A stretch of 64,000 bases of DNA, taken from assembly GCF_007997085.1 (NCBI RefSeq), contig NZ_VORR01000006.1, positions 52,317-116,316 of the forward strand, written 5' to 3'. The notes below the pieces were generated by a model that was given only the letters and a program-made list of their open reading frames with translations, had not been told where the DNA came from and searched no databases. The position numbers and the translations under genes are program-made. Below, piece after piece: positions 18,006 through 28,013 of this stretch (position 1 is the stretch's first letter; each line of letters opens with the position of its first letter). The stretch is from Polaribacter sp. IC066. Lineage in GTDB: Bacteria > Bacteroidota > Bacteroidia > Flavobacteriales > Flavobacteriaceae.

Positions 18006-19010
18006 ATGCTTCCATCGATTTCAGCTTCCCATAAACAGAAAAATCTTACGACTATTGCTTTTTATAATGTAGAAAATTTATTTGATACTGTTAACGATCC
18101 TAAAACTGCTGATGAGGATTTTACACCAAAAGGTAAAAATAAATGGACTCCTAAACGCTATGCTGTAAAAATTAGAAAATTGGGTTCGGTCATCTCTCAA
18201 TTAGGGGTAAACCGCACCACCAATTTGCCAACAATTGCTGGCTTGGTAGAAGTTGAAAATGCTAAAGTAGTATCTGATTTAACCAACTCATCTTATTTAA
18301 AAAAACATCATTATGGTTATGTGCATCACGATTCTCCTGACGAACGCGGTATAGATGTTGCGCTTTTGTACAGCAAAGTAGCTTTTGAACTATTAGATTC
18401 TACCACCTATCCTACTTTTTTAGAAAATAATAAAGGAGCAAGAGATTATACAAGAGACGTTTTAAAAGTAAGCGGAAATTTACATGGAGAGTTGGTACAT
18501 ATTTTAGTAAATCATTGGTCTTCTAGACGAGAAGGAACAGCAGAAACTGAACATAAAAGAATTGCAGCAGCAGAAACAAATAGAAACATTATTAATATCA
18601 TTAAAGAAAAAGAAATGAACCCTAAAATTATTATTATTATTATTATTATGGGCGATTTTAACGACGACCCGCAAAGTAAAAGTGTTTATGAGTATCTAGT
18701 GAAGGATGATTTTTTTAACCCTATGGAGAGCCTACTCGATAGCGAAAAATCAGGATCGTTAACCTATAAAGGAAAGTGGAATTTATTTGACCAAATAATT
18801 TTTTCTAAAAACTTTCTCGAAAAAGAAGACCATGGACTCTATTTTAAACACACCGAAGTCTTTAATAAAAAATGGTTAAAAATATTTAAAGGGAAACTAA
18901 AAGGAAGTTCTTTTAGAACCTATATTGGTCCTTGGTATCAAGGCGGATTTTCTGATTATTTTCCTGTTTATGCATTTTTAGAAAAAAAAGTACAAATACC
19001 TTATTATTAA
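18006..19010 (+). CDS. Endonuclease/exonuclease/phosphatase family protein with an (Ile)7 tract
   Basis: A 334-residue EEP-superfamily phosphodiesterase, metal dependent, acting on nucleic acids or phospho-compounds. Motifs in order: FYNVENLFD (residues 20-28) with the metal-binding Asn and Glu, GLVEVEN (78-84), LVNHWSSRR with the catalytic His, GDFNDDP (about 216-222), and GGFSDYFPVYA near the end in the place of the usual SDH. In front of GDFND an (ATT)7 tract at 18627-18647 encodes seven isoleucines, where relatives usually have about three hydrophobic residues. No signal peptide is visible from this ATG; the N-terminus is short and may begin elsewhere. Confidence 0.85.
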   Translation: MLPSISASHKQKNLTTIAFYNVENLFDTVNDPKTADEDFTPKGKNKWTPKRYAVKIRKLGSVISQLGVNRTTNLPTIAGLVEVENAKVVSDLTNSSYLKKHHYGYVHHDSPDERGIDVALLYSKVAFELLDSTTYPTFLENNKGARDYTRDVLKVSGNLHGELVHILVNHWSSRREGTAETEHKRIAAAETNRNIINIIKEKEMNPKIIIIIIIMGDFNDDPQSKSVYEYLVKDDFFNPMESLLDSEKSGSLTYKGKWNLFDQIIFSKNFLEKEDHGLYFKHTEVFNKKWLKIFKGKLKGSSFRTYIGPWYQGGFSDYFPVYAFLEKKVQIPYY

Positions 19011-19201
19011 AATACTCGCATGCAATTGTGCTTTATAGCGCTATCAATAGATCACAAATTTAGAGGTAACTTTTGGGCACCATCTATCATAACAACAAAA
19101 GCATTCTTTACTTAACCGAAGGTTTCCTATAAATTATATTAATCTTCTTCCTCAATGTATTAATAAGCTGTAATAATTTTATATTTAAATTATTCAGAAG
19201 T

Positions 19202-20788
19202 CTATTGGGCAAAATATATATAAATTCCGATTACAATAACACAAACTGCAATACCCGTAACTTTTAAGTATTTCCAAGGTGTAATATCTACTTGTTTTGT
19301 GTAGACTTGTTTATAAGCCACTGCTCTTGGTTTAAATTTACCTATAAGCAACATGATAACAATGTTTAGCACAAATAATATTGCCATTACGTGCAAAAAA
19401 TGCGGATAATTTTCTTCGCCAACCATAGGTTTTAATATAAATTGACTAATTATATATAAAATAGAGCCAGAAATTACACCAACTTTTGCAGCAATTGCAG
19501 GCACATATTTTGTTAAATAACCCACAACAATTATTGTTAAGATAGGTATACTATAAATACCATTTACTTCTTGTAAATAACCAAATAAACCGTCTGAAGC
19601 ATAAATTAGTAAAGGAGCAATACACATAGAAATAATGGCTAACCCAATTCCAAACTTTTTACCCGCCCAAACCACTTGTTTTTCTGATGCTTCTTTGTTT
19701 ATATAAGATTGATATATATCGATACCAAATAAAGTTACAGAGCTATTTAATGCCGAATTAAATGAACTCAAAATAGCACCAAATAAAACCGCTGCAAAAA
19801 AACCAACTAAATACTCTGGTAAAACTTTAGTAACCAACATTGGGTAGGCTTCATCCGGATTTTCTAAAGTATCACCAAACATATGATAGGCAATAATACC
19901 AGGAAGCACTACAATTAAAGGACCTAATATTTTTATAAACGAAGCTAATAATAGTCCTTTCTGACCTTCTTTTAAGTTTTTTGCGCCTAATGCCCTTTGA
20001 ATAATAGCTTGGTTTGTTCCCCAATAAAATAATTGTACCAACATCATCCCTGTAAAAATAGTTGCAAAAGGAATAGAGGATTCTGGCCCTCCTATCGAAT
20101 TAAATTTTTCTGGATTTGTATTAATTAAAGTAGCTATACCGTCAGAAACGCTTCCATCTCCAATAGCCATTAATCCAAAAAACGGAATTAATAAACCCCC
20201 GATTAAAAGACCAACAGCATTGATTAAATCAGAAACTGCTACCGCTTTTAATCCTCCAAAAATGGCATAAATAGAACCGATAATTCCGATGCCCCATACG
20301 GTAATCCAAAGCGCAGTATTTTTAGAAACCCCTAATAACTCTGGCACACTAAACATAGAGTTGATCGCTAATGCTCCAGAATATAAAACAATCGGCAATA
20401 AAATAACAGCGTACCCAGTTAAGAATAAACCAGACGTGATGGTCTTAGTCATTTTATCATATCTTCTTTCTAAAAATTGAGGAACAGTCGTAATTCCGCC
20501 TTTTAAGTATCTTGGCAATAAAAAAACCGCCGTAATAACCATTGCAATTGCAGCCAAAGTTTCCCAAGCCATTACGAGAATTCCTTCTTTATAAGCTGCT
20601 CCGTTTAAACCCACAATTTGTTCTGTAGATAAATTGGTCAGCAATAAAGAACCTGCAATAACAACACCTGTTAAACTTCTTCCACCTAAAAAATATCCAT
20701 CAGAAGAATCTTCATCTGTATTTCTTGTTTTTAAATACGCAATAACTGCCACAAGAATTGTAAAGCCGAGGAATGTAATAATTTGCAT
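19202..20788 (-). CDS. Sodium/solute symporter (SSS family)
   Basis: A 528-residue polytopic membrane protein of the sodium:solute symporter family. SSDGYFLGGRSLTGVVIAGS (residues 28-47) is the N-terminal signature of sugar-type SSS carriers, and the segments LTNLSTEQIVGLNG and FGAILSSFNSALNSSVTLFG follow at the expected spacing (sodium site and TM8 region). About 14 membrane segments are predicted by eye. It imports a sugar or related solute with Na+, but the substrate is not evident, and no catabolic genes adjoin it. Monocistronic. Confidence 0.9.
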   Translation of the reverse strand: MQIITFLGFTILVAVIAYLKTRNTDEDSSDGYFLGGRSLTGVVIAGSLLLTNLSTEQIVGLNGAAYKEGILVMAWETLAAIAMVITAVFLLPRYLKGGITTVPQFLERRYDKMTKTITSGLFLTGYAVILLPIVLYSGALAINSMFSVPELLGVSKNTALWITVWGIGIIGSIYAIFGGLKAVAVSDLINAVGLLIGGLLIPFFGLMAIGDGSVSDGIATLINTNPEKFNSIGGPESSIPFATIFTGMMLVQLFYWGTNQAIIQRALGAKNLKEGQKGLLLASFIKILGPLIVVLPGIIAYHMFGDTLENPDEAYPMLVTKVLPEYLVGFFAAVLFGAILSSFNSALNSSVTLFGIDIYQSYINKEASEKQVVWAGKKFGIGLAIISMCIAPLLIYASDGLFGYLQEVNGIYSIPILTIIVVGYLTKYVPAIAAKVGVISGSILYIISQFILKPMVGEENYPHFLHVMAILFVLNIVIMLLIGKFKPRAVAYKQVYTKQVDITPWKYLKVTGIAVCVIVIGIYIYFAQ

Positions 20789-21434
20789 GTTTTTTTATTT
20801 GGTTGATTGATTATAATTTGGCGATAGACTCGCAAATCTAAATAATATTAGATAGACTTGGGGGTATTAATCGATCAAATATAGGGATCAAGTAATACTA
20901 AATAGTCATTTCAGATTACCAGACTAAAACTAAAAGCTTCATCATTAGGAAAACAAGAATAATTTATTTTTTATAAATGGTTATGACTAAAATGCAAGTA
21001 ACTACCCCCCTTGTACCCACCCTTGTATAGCAGAATTTTTCATAAACCATCGCAACAAGTAGTACCTTAACCCTAATGAATATTGTTTTAATTCATTGTT
21101 TAATGTGATCATACTGTTCCGTATTTAGCATGAAAACAAGTTGGAGTTTATATTTTATTACATTTTTGCCAGATAAAGGAAACAATCTTTACTTTTAGAG
21201 CCAAGAACCAAGACTAGACTACAACTATCTTAAAATCAGACAACCAACAAGAATATATTTTTAATTTCGAAATTAATTCTAAAAAATAAGTGAAAACCCA
21301 TTATTTTAAAGTGGTTTGTGAACTTCTACTATTTTTAGTCGGACGCTAATGATTTCTTTGAGTTACACCAAAATAAGCTGAAATTTCATTTTAATCTGCT
21401 GAATTCAAAAACATAAAATTACAAATCATCTTTA
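20789..21434. other. Intergenic region of 646 bases
   Basis: AT-rich, with no coding frame. The left part (20789-21190) shows a C6 run at 21004 and nothing recognisable. The right part holds repeat family B copy 1. Confidence 0.55.
21191..21350 (+). repeat. Dispersed repeat family B, copy 1
   Basis: Matches 40802-40968 with scattered substitutions: cttttagarccaagaa at the start, actaacttaaaa/actatcttaaaa, aaattaattc, aagtgaaaacc/aagtaaaaacc and tttttagtcgga/tttttaatcgaa at the end. Non-coding. Confidence 0.65.
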
Positions 21435-22625
21435 TCAAATAAAATCTAACTTCTTAAAAGATTTATTTAAAATAGATGCATCATCTGCCTGAAGCCATTT
21501 GTCTAAAATAGTTGAGTAGATAGACCTAAAGTCTACCGTGTATTTTACGTCGCCATTCGCATCTAAACTCAATAAATTAGCAGCTTCATTATAAAAACCT
21601 TTTTTCTTTAAATTTACGCCCATGATAAAAACATTATTTGCGGCCCCATGATCTGTACCTCCTGCAGCATTTTGCTGCACTCTTCTGCCAAATTCTGAAA
21701 AAGTTAAAATTAACGTATCCTTAAAAGTATCGCTTTTCTTTAAATCATTTATAAATATCTCTATAGATTCACTATATGTTGTTAGCAATTTACTGTGCCT
21801 ATTTACCTGGTTTGCATGCGTATCAAAACCGCCCATAGAAGCGTAATACACTTTGGTGTTTAAACCAGAATTAATAAACTCTGCGGCTGTTTTTAACTGT
21901 TTTCCAAAAGGATTATTCGGATATTCGAAATTACTTTTATAGGTTTTTGAAGTTTCATAAATATACTTTGCAGATGACTTTGCTTCAATCATCGTTTTAT
22001 ATAAATATCCTAAATTATGCTCGCTCAAATGTTCTGCTGTTTGTTGTTTTAAAACTTTCTTAAAAAAAGGAGTATTCGTATTACCAAATAAAATCTTTGG
22101 ATTTTTTGTGGCGATTCCATTCATATTTTCTCCTTTCATAAGTAACGAGAGGCTATCGTCTAACTCAATACCAGCATACGGATTTTTACCATATTTCTCT
22201 ATAAATCTGCCAACCCAACCTGAATTTATATATTCATCTGAATTACCTGCTGTCTGCCAAATATCTGTAGACCTAAAATGAGATCTATTCGGATTCGGAT
22301 ATCCTACATTGTTAATTATTGAAAGGTATCCCTGATCATATAAATTTTTTAAAGGCGCTAAATTTTGATGAAAACCTAGCATATCTGTAGCTTTTATTAC
22401 ATCATTTTTAGAAATCGAAAGCTTTGGTCTATTTCTATAATAAATATCATTTGTATAAGGGATAATAGTATTTAAACCGTCATTTCCACCCGATAACTGA
22501 ATAATTACTAGTTTTTTATGTTGAGACGTATTTTTTGATATATTCTCGAAAGCTTTTACAAAATTCGGAACAAAAAAAAGACTGCTTGCTAAGGTGCTTT
22601 GTTTTAAAAAATCTCTTCTTTCCAT
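21435..22625 (-). CDS. DUF1501 domain protein
   Basis: A 396-residue DUF1501 protein. The N-terminus MERRDFLKQSTLASSLFFVP has the RRDFLK box of Tat export signals, so the protein is probably exported folded. VIIQLSGGNDGLNTIIPY (about residues 38-55) and TFSEFGRRVQQN with GGTDHGAAN are the conserved blocks that relate this family to sulfatase/phosphatase-like hydrolases. Function unknown. It follows the DUF1800 gene after 9 nt. The two families almost always occur together in Bacteroidota and Planctomycetes. Confidence 0.9.
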   Translation of the reverse strand: MERRDFLKQSTLASSLFFVPNFVKAFENISKNTSQHKKLVIIQLSGGNDGLNTIIPYTNDIYYRNRPKLSISKNDVIKATDMLGFHQNLAPLKNLYDQGYLSIINNVGYPNPNRSHFRSTDIWQTAGNSDEYINSGWVGRFIEKYGKNPYAGIELDDSLSLLMKGENMNGIATKNPKILFGNTNTPFFKKVLKQQTAEHLSEHNLGYLYKTMIEAKSSAKYIYETSKTYKSNFEYPNNPFGKQLKTAAEFINSGLNTKVYYASMGGFDTHANQVNRHSKLLTTYSESIEIFINDLKKSDTFKDTLILTFSEFGRRVQQNAAGGTDHGAANNVFIMGVNLKKKGFYNEAANLLSLDANGDVKYTVDFRSIYSTILDKWLQADDASILNKSFKKLDFI

Positions 22626-22634
22626 AGTTTTAGA

Positions 22635-24026
22635 TTAACAAAGTTGATATTCTGGAATTGACATTAACTGAACGCAAAAATTTCTATTCGATTTTATCTG
22701 TAAACTTTCTAAAAAGGCCTCTGTATCTTTATCTAATTTTGAAAGCACTAATAGATTTGTTAACTGACTCGCATTCCGTTCTTTATTTTCGACATCAAAT
22801 ACCTCCCAATTTTTGGTGGTTTTAATAAATTTATTGCTGTTTTTTGTCTTTTGATAATACTTTTCAAATGAATCTTCAAAGGCTCCTTTTTCCTCTAAAT
22901 TAATTACTGCATTATTCAAGATTAAAGAAGCCAATTTCATTCTAAACATTAATGTATTGGCATCTATCCAACTTTTTCCACCCTTCCAACCCGCAACATT
23001 TGTAGGATATAAAAGTGTTTGTCCCATCATTTTCTGCAAATAAATTAATTGCTGTTCTTTGTGAAAAGTTACGGGCACTACTTTTTGAATACCTACTAAT
23101 AATTCTAAAGGAGATTTTATCTTAACACCAATGTTTTCTTCATTATAAAACCAATTCGACTTGAAAATATATTCCATTAAATTACCAATATTATAATCTT
23201 TATAAAATACTGCTGTAATTTCTTCTAGTCTTTTTTTATCGATTTTAGGATTAATAAAGTAGGTGTAAATCTTATCACAAATAAATCGAGCACATTGCTT
23301 TTGTTCTAAAATAATATCAATGATATCATCACCATCAAAGTTTCCTGTTTTTCCTAAAAAAGTTTTTTCTTTAAAATCATGTTGCTTTTCTTTTACATAA
23401 AAATCACCGTTTCTCTTAAATGACCAGCCCGTAAAAGCCCTTGCGGCCTCTTTAACATCCTGTTCTGTGTAATTACCCAATCCTAAAGTAAAAAGTTCCA
23501 TTAATTCTCTTGCAAAATTCTCATTAGGCTTTCTTTTTACATTTTGTCGGTTATTTAAATATTTACTCATAGAGGGTTCTCTAGCAATCGCTTTTACAAA
23601 ATTTCTAAAATCTCCAAGAGCGTGTTGTCTTAAAATATTATTATATCGTTGGATAAAAAAAATATCATTGTCTCTACAAACGAATACGTTTGACCAAAAC
23701 AACGTCATTTTTTCTCTTAATAGCGCAGTAGGTTGACGCAGTCTCTCTATCCAAGCATAATTTAATGCCTTTACTTTTCTCTGTTGTTTACGCTTTAGTT
23801 CTTGTAACTCTAGCGCTGTAAATTGTTCTTTGAGTTCTTTATTAGATTTAAACTTAACTTCTAAAAACTCTGAAAGATCTAACTGAAGAGGTTCATATGT
23901 ATTAGATTGAAGCAACAATTTAGAAACAATTTTAGATTTAGGTTCCGATTTTAAATGTGTTATTTCTTTCGCGCCAATACCGAAACTAGCACGCCAATAT
24001 AAATGTTGAAGATGTTTTTGCTTCAT
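22635..24026 (-). CDS. DUF1800 domain protein
   Basis: A 463-residue DUF1800 protein, partner of the downstream DUF1501 gene. MKQKHLQHLYWRASFG is the family N-terminus, so the ATG at 24024-24026 was chosen; an upstream in-frame start would add 22 unrelated residues. LREKMTLFWSNVFVC, ENFARELMELFTLG and AARAFTGW are conserved blocks. There is no clear signal peptide. The biochemical role of the pair is unknown; an extracellular polymer-modifying or surface-display function has been suggested for such pairs, but nothing here tests it. Confidence 0.88.
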   Translation of the reverse strand: MKQKHLQHLYWRASFGIGAKEITHLKSEPKSKIVSKLLLQSNTYEPLQLDLSEFLEVKFKSNKELKEQFTALELQELKRKQQRKVKALNYAWIERLRQPTALLREKMTLFWSNVFVCRDNDIFFIQRYNNILRQHALGDFRNFVKAIAREPSMSKYLNNRQNVKRKPNENFARELMELFTLGLGNYTEQDVKEAARAFTGWSFKRNGDFYVKEKQHDFKEKTFLGKTGNFDGDDIIDIILEQKQCARFICDKIYTYFINPKIDKKRLEEITAVFYKDYNIGNLMEYIFKSNWFYNEENIGVKIKSPLELLVGIQKVVPVTFHKEQQLIYLQKMMGQTLLYPTNVAGWKGGKSWIDANTLMFRMKLASLILNNAVINLEEKGAFEDSFEKYYQKTKNSNKFIKTTKNWEVFDVENKERNASQLTNLLVLSKLDKDTEAFLESLQIKSNRNFCVQLMSIPEYQLC

Positions 24027-24412
24027 AATCTCATAATTATATGATTTAGACAAAAAAAAAGATAAATAGTTTAAAATAGCACGCAAAAACAAATACTAAC
24101 TCTCGCACTCTAACTATATATAAATCTATTAGAAAATAAAATTAGGAAAAAATTCCCTAAAAAGGAGAATAATATATCCACCATCAAATTGAAGTAAAAA
24201 AAGAAAGCTTGTATGAAAAAAAATATAGTGTAAATAAAAAAAGGACTGATAAATCAGTCCTTTTTTACAATTTATAAATCCCCCAACTTATAAATGTTGA
24301 TTATAATAATACAAAGAAAGGATTAGAATTAACATTTATTTACTTAAATTCGATTAAACATAGGTTTTCAATAGACGAACGACGCAAAATCTTCGTTTAA
24401 CAGCGAGTAACA
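24027..24412. other. Intergenic region of 386 bases
   Basis: Contains a strong terminator (24236-24266). Otherwise AT-rich with no recognised feature between the DUF1800 start and the tail of the LytTR pseudogene. Confidence 0.55.
24236..24266. terminator. Intrinsic terminator
   Basis: Perfect GGACTGAT / ATCAGTCC hairpin (24243-24260) between an A-run and T6. It would end minus-strand transcription from the decayed regulator cluster before the DUF1800 gene. Confidence 0.85.
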
Positions 24413-25115
24413 TTATAATAAATTTAACATTTTCATCAATTCACTTTTATTTGACCTACTTACAGGTATCACTTCTTTTCTAATTAAAATTGTATTATAC
24501 CCAATATCTATAATTTATAAAATATTGATAATAAAAGATTTATTTACTTTAAAAATGAATCTAAATGCAATTTATCTTCGATTTTTCTTAAAGTAGAATG
24601 GACCATATAATTTTTATTTTCTATTTTCATATTTATATAATCTCCTTTTGCTTCAATTAAATAAATACTTGGTATACTTACTTTTACAAGTCTTCTGTCT
24701 ACATTTACATAAATAAAGTCTTTCTTTCTTTTAATTTCTGATTTAGATTCTATTACATTAGATAAGGGGTTTAACCTATCTAAAGATTTCTGAAATCTGT
24801 CTTTTGTAATTGGTTTCACCAAATAATCTACCACATTATTATACTCAAAACCCTGTAATACAAGCTCTTTATCTGAAGTGGTTAAAACTATTCTTGGTGG
24901 GTTTTTTAATGTTTAAATAAAATCAAAACCCGAAAAGTAGGTATATGAATATCTAAATACACTAAATCAACTTTAGTTGTATTTAAATACTTTTTTGCGT
25001 CTATTGCGGATGAAAATTCTTCTAGAACATTTATTTGTTCCGATTTTAAGCAATGCTGTCTTGTTATTAACCTTGCTGTTGGGTCATCATCTATTATTAT
25101 ACAGTCTATTTTTAT
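24413..25115 (-). pseudogene. LytTR-family response regulator, decayed
   Basis: Remnant of a 234-residue receiver plus LytTR DNA-binding regulator. Reading across frames from about 25115 gives a receiver (CIIIDDDPTARL, phosphorylation Asp in DLVYLDIHIP, SGFDFI, VLTTSDKE, VVDYLVKPI) and a LytTR domain (DFIYVNVDRRLVKVSI, YLIEAKGDYI, VHSTLRKIEDKL, VIPVSRSN). Lesions: one T missing in the run at 24933-24936, TAA at 24913-24915, one A missing at 24548-24550, and TAA at 24515-24517. ATA stands where the start ATG is expected. Restoring the two bases gives 705 nt, the usual length. The intact middle (24544-24834) could still be read as a short LytTR fragment. Confidence 0.85.
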
Positions 25116-25157
25116 AAATCGATGTACTACTTAATCGTATAAATAAATACGAATTTT

Positions 25158-25472
25158 TTATAAAATTTCTATAAAATTATTGTGTAAATCTGTGTTTCCT
25201 AATTTTAAAGCTATTTCATAAACAGAATCTATTTCTAATCCTTTATGCAAACTCAACAAACTTATTTTATGTTTTATTTTATGCACGCTATTAGAAGCCT
25301 CTGTGTAACTTTGTTCTTTAAAGCTTTTATTATACCGCTCAGCCTCACCAAGAAACTCTTCCCTAATAATGGTTAAAATATTATTTTCAAATTCAAGATC
25401 GTCTCCTGATATTTCTTTGATAAAAGATGAGTAAGGCTTCTCCCTTAAAAATATACTAGCGTTGTTTATCAA
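25158..25472 (-). CDS. Hpt (histidine phosphotransfer) domain protein
   Basis: A 104-residue protein that looks like a stand-alone Hpt domain: an all-helical composition, and ASNSVHKIKHKISLLSL (about residues 60-76), where one His takes the place of the phosphorylated His of the HxxK type. Such proteins relay phosphate between a hybrid kinase and a response regulator. The start is TTG at 25472; the recognisable domain begins near EKPYSSFIKEISGDD. It lies between a CheY-like gene and the decayed LytTR regulator, so the trio was probably one phosphorelay. Confidence 0.7.
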   Translation of the reverse strand: MINNASIFLREKPYSSFIKEISGDDLEFENNILTIIREEFLGEAERYNKSFKEQSYTEASNSVHKIKHKISLLSLHKGLEIDSVYEIALKLGNTDLHNNFIEIL

Positions 25473-25507
25473 CAGATATAAAAGGACAAATATTAATTAA
25501 ATATTTT

Positions 25508-25930
25508 TCAGGTAATACGTACCCTAAATAACAGACTTACTTTTCCCCAATATTCTAAAACAGTAACCACTTTATTAATATATTCTGAATATTTTAACGG
25601 TTTTTTAAAGCAACCCGAAACACCCAACCTATAACACCTTTCTAAATCACTTTTACTTTCTGATGTAGGCATGATTACTACTGGAATATATTTAAATTTT
25701 GGATTACTTCTTAACGCTACCAGAAACTGAAATCCATACATCCTAGGCATATTTAAATCAGAAACAATCAAATCAAAAGAAACTTTATAATCTTCTAGAA
25801 GTTTTAGAGCATTCTCTCCATTAATTGCTTCAAGAATAATACTTTCGAAATCAAATTTCTGGCAAACTTTCTTAAACTTTAAGCGTTCAATTTTATCATC
25901 ATCCACTAAAAGTATTGAAAGGGATTTCAT
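25508..25930 (-). CDS. CheY-like response regulator
   Basis: A 140-residue single receiver domain. ILLVDDDKIE (residues 6-15) gives the acidic pocket, DLIVSDLNMP the phosphorylated Asp (about residue 59), and KKPLKYSEY the conserved Lys. The usual T/S switch region reads VIMPTSES. The C-terminal about 15 residues (GKVSLLFRVRIT) extend past the last helix. No output domain. It acts with the neighbouring Hpt protein. The cognate kinase is not in the immediate neighbourhood. Confidence 0.85.
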   Translation of the reverse strand: MKSLSILLVDDDKIERLKFKKVCQKFDFESIILEAINGENALKLLEDYKVSFDLIVSDLNMPRMYGFQFLVALRSNPKFKYIPVVIMPTSESKSDLERCYRLGVSGCFKKPLKYSEYINKVVTVLEYWGKVSLLFRVRIT

Positions 25931-26049
25931 TCTAGTTGTTTTTAGTTATCAACAAAAATGTAACAAATTGTATTATTCTACTTAGTTATTAGATCAGTCT
26001 TTTAAAAACCTCCTTAAATTGTAAATTTTGGTAGATAGCTTGTTTACTT

Positions 26050-26499
26050 CTAAATACTTATCTGTCTATCAATCTGTTGATCTAAAGATATAAAAGTTTC
26101 TGTTCTAGAGACCCCTTTTATGTTTTGTATATCTTTGTTTAAGAGCTGCATTAAATCTTCGTTATTTTTGCACAAAATCTTAATGAAAATTGCGTAATTC
26201 CCAGTGGTATAGTGACTTTCTACCACTTCCGGAATTTCTTTTAATCTTTTAACTGCAGATGTATATAAGCTAGATGATTCTAAAAAAACGCCAACAAAAG
26301 CAGTTGTGGTATATCCTAAAGATTTAGGATTAATAACCATTCTATACCCATCTATGAGTTCAGATTTTTCTAGTTTTCTTAAACGTTGATGAATTGCCGC
26401 TCCAGAGATACCAACTTCTCTTGCGATACTCAACACAGGAGTTCTTGCGTCTTTTACGAGTCTTTTAATGATAATTTTATCAATTCCGTCAATTTTCAT
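26050..26499 (-). CDS. Lrp/AsnC family transcription regulator
   Basis: A 149-residue Lrp-type regulator: an N-terminal helix-turn-helix (DKIIIKRLVKDARTPVLSIAR, then ISGAAIHQRLRKLEKSELI; residues 5-46) and a C-terminal RAM/Lrp ligand-binding domain (VGVFLESSSLYTSAVKRLKE, HYTTGNYAIFIKILC). It senses an amino acid or a related small molecule and binds DNA as a dimer or octamer. It lies downstream of accC on the same strand but is separated from it by a terminator, so it is probably transcribed alone. Confidence 0.9.
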   Translation of the reverse strand: MKIDGIDKIIIKRLVKDARTPVLSIAREVGISGAAIHQRLRKLEKSELIDGYRMVINPKSLGYTTTAFVGVFLESSSLYTSAVKRLKEIPEVVESHYTTGNYAIFIKILCKNNEDLMQLLNKDIQNIKGVSRTETFISLDQQIDRQISI

Positions 26500-26525
26500 A
26501 CTGATGCTATTTTAGCATAAATATA

Positions 26526-26563
26526 AAAAAATAGAGAATACAAAAGTGTATTCTCTATTTTTA
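26526..26563 (-). terminator. Intrinsic terminator after accC
   Basis: Long perfect hairpin, AAAAATAGAGAATAC arm and complementary arm around AAAAGT, between the accC stop and the Lrp gene start. Confidence 0.85.
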
Positions 26564-26590
26564 ATATCATTTTAAAACTAAAAAAAGTAT

Positions 26591-27931
26591 TTATGCTTTC
26601 ATTTCAAAGTCTTCCATAAATTTGGTTGTGTAGTTTCCAGACACATAATCTGGGTGCTCCATTAACTGTCTATGAAAAGGAATTGTAGTTTTAACACCTT
26701 CAATCACAAACTCATCTAAAGCTCTTTTCATCTTATTAATGGCTTCTTCTCTTGTTTGCGCAGTTACAATTAACTTGGCAATCATAGAATCGTAGTTTGG
26801 TGGAATCATATATCCTGCATACACATGTGTATCCATTCTAACTCCGTGGCCTCCTGGCGCATGAAAAGTAGTTATTCTTCCTGGCGCTGGTCTAAAATTA
26901 TTATGTGGATCTTCTGCATTAATTCTACATTCTATAGAATGCAATTGCGGATAATAGTTTTTACCAGAAATCGGTACACCAGCTGCCACTAAAATTTGTT
27001 CGCGAATTAAATCATAATTCACAACTTCTTCAGTGATAGGATGCTCTACTTGAATACGTGTATTCATCTCCATAAAGTAGAAATTTCTATGTTTATCAAC
27101 CAAAAATTCTACAGTACCAGCACCTTCATATTTAATAAATTCAGCTGCTTTTACAGCAGAGTTACCCATATTTTCTCTCAATTCATCGGTCATAAAAGGA
27201 GAAGGTGTTTCTTCTGTTAACTTTTGATGACGTCTTTGAACAGAACAATCTCTTTCTGACAAATGACATGCTTTACCGTAAGAATCTCCTACAATCTGAA
27301 TTTCTATATGTCTTGGCTCTTCAATAAGCTTTTCCATATACATATCATTATTACCAAAAGCAGCTTTACTTTCTTGTCTTGCAGAATCCCAAGCGTCTTT
27401 TAAGTTTTCAGGTTTCCAAACAGCACGCATTCCTTTACCGCCGCCACCTGCAGAAGCTTTTAACATTACAGGATACCCTGTTTCTACAGCTAATTTTTCA
27501 CACTCTTCAAAATCAGCAATAATTCCTTCAGAACCTGGAACGCAAGGAACACCAGCCCTTTTCATTGTTGCTTTTGCATTTGCTTTATCTCCCATTTGGT
27601 CGATCATTTTACCCGTAGCACCAATAAATTTAATGTTATGCTCTTCGCATAAATTAGAAAATTTAGCGTTTTCCGATAAAAATCCATAACCAGGATGTAT
27701 TGCATCTGCATTTGTAATTTCTGCGGCAGATATAATATTAGACATTTTTAAATAAGATTCAGAACTTGCTGGTGGCCCAATACAAACTGCTTCATCTGCA
27801 AATCTAACATGTAAACTTTCTGCATCTGCGGTAGAATATACCGCCACAGTTTTTATGCCCATTTCTTTACAGGTTCTTATTACACGTAGTGCAATTTCGC
27901 CTCTGTTGGCAATCAATATTTTTTTAAACAT
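26591..27931 (-). CDS. accC: Biotin carboxylase subunit of acetyl-CoA carboxylase
   Basis: A 446-residue biotin carboxylase, which carboxylates biotin on AccB using ATP and bicarbonate for fatty acid synthesis. [20 protein letters not shown] at the N-terminus, the ATP-grasp glycine loop [12 protein letters not shown] (about residues 157-168), [14 protein letters not shown] and RINAEDP are all present. The C-terminus is normal. It forms the end of an operon fabH-accB-accC (82 nt after accB), typical for Bacteroidota. Confidence 0.96.
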   Translation of the reverse strand: MFKKILIANRGEIALRVIRTCKEMGIKTVAVYSTADAESLHVRFADEAVCIGPPASSESYLKMSNIISAAEITNADAIHPGYGFLSENAKFSNLCEEHNIKFIGATGKMIDQMGDKANAKATMKRAGVPCVPGSEGIIADFEECEKLAVETGYPVMLKASAGGGGKGMRAVWKPENLKDAWDSARQESKAAFGNNDMYMEKLIEEPRHIEIQIVGDSYGKACHLSERDCSVQRRHQKLTEETPSPFMTDELRENMGNSAVKAAEFIKYEGAGTVEFLVDKHRNFYFMEMNTRIQVEHPITEEVVNYDLIREQILVAAGVPISGKNYYPQLHSIECRINAEDPHNNFRPAPGRITTFHAPGGHGVRMDTHVYAGYMIPPNYDSMIAKLIVTAQTREEAINKMKRALDEFVIEGVKTTIPFHRQLMEHPDYVSGNYTTKFMEDFEMKA

Positions 27932-28013
27932 AGTATAAGAGTTTTTAGTTACGAGTTTTGAGTTATGAGTTAGAAAATCTAATATCTAAACTCCAAAATC
28001 TATACTCTATCTA

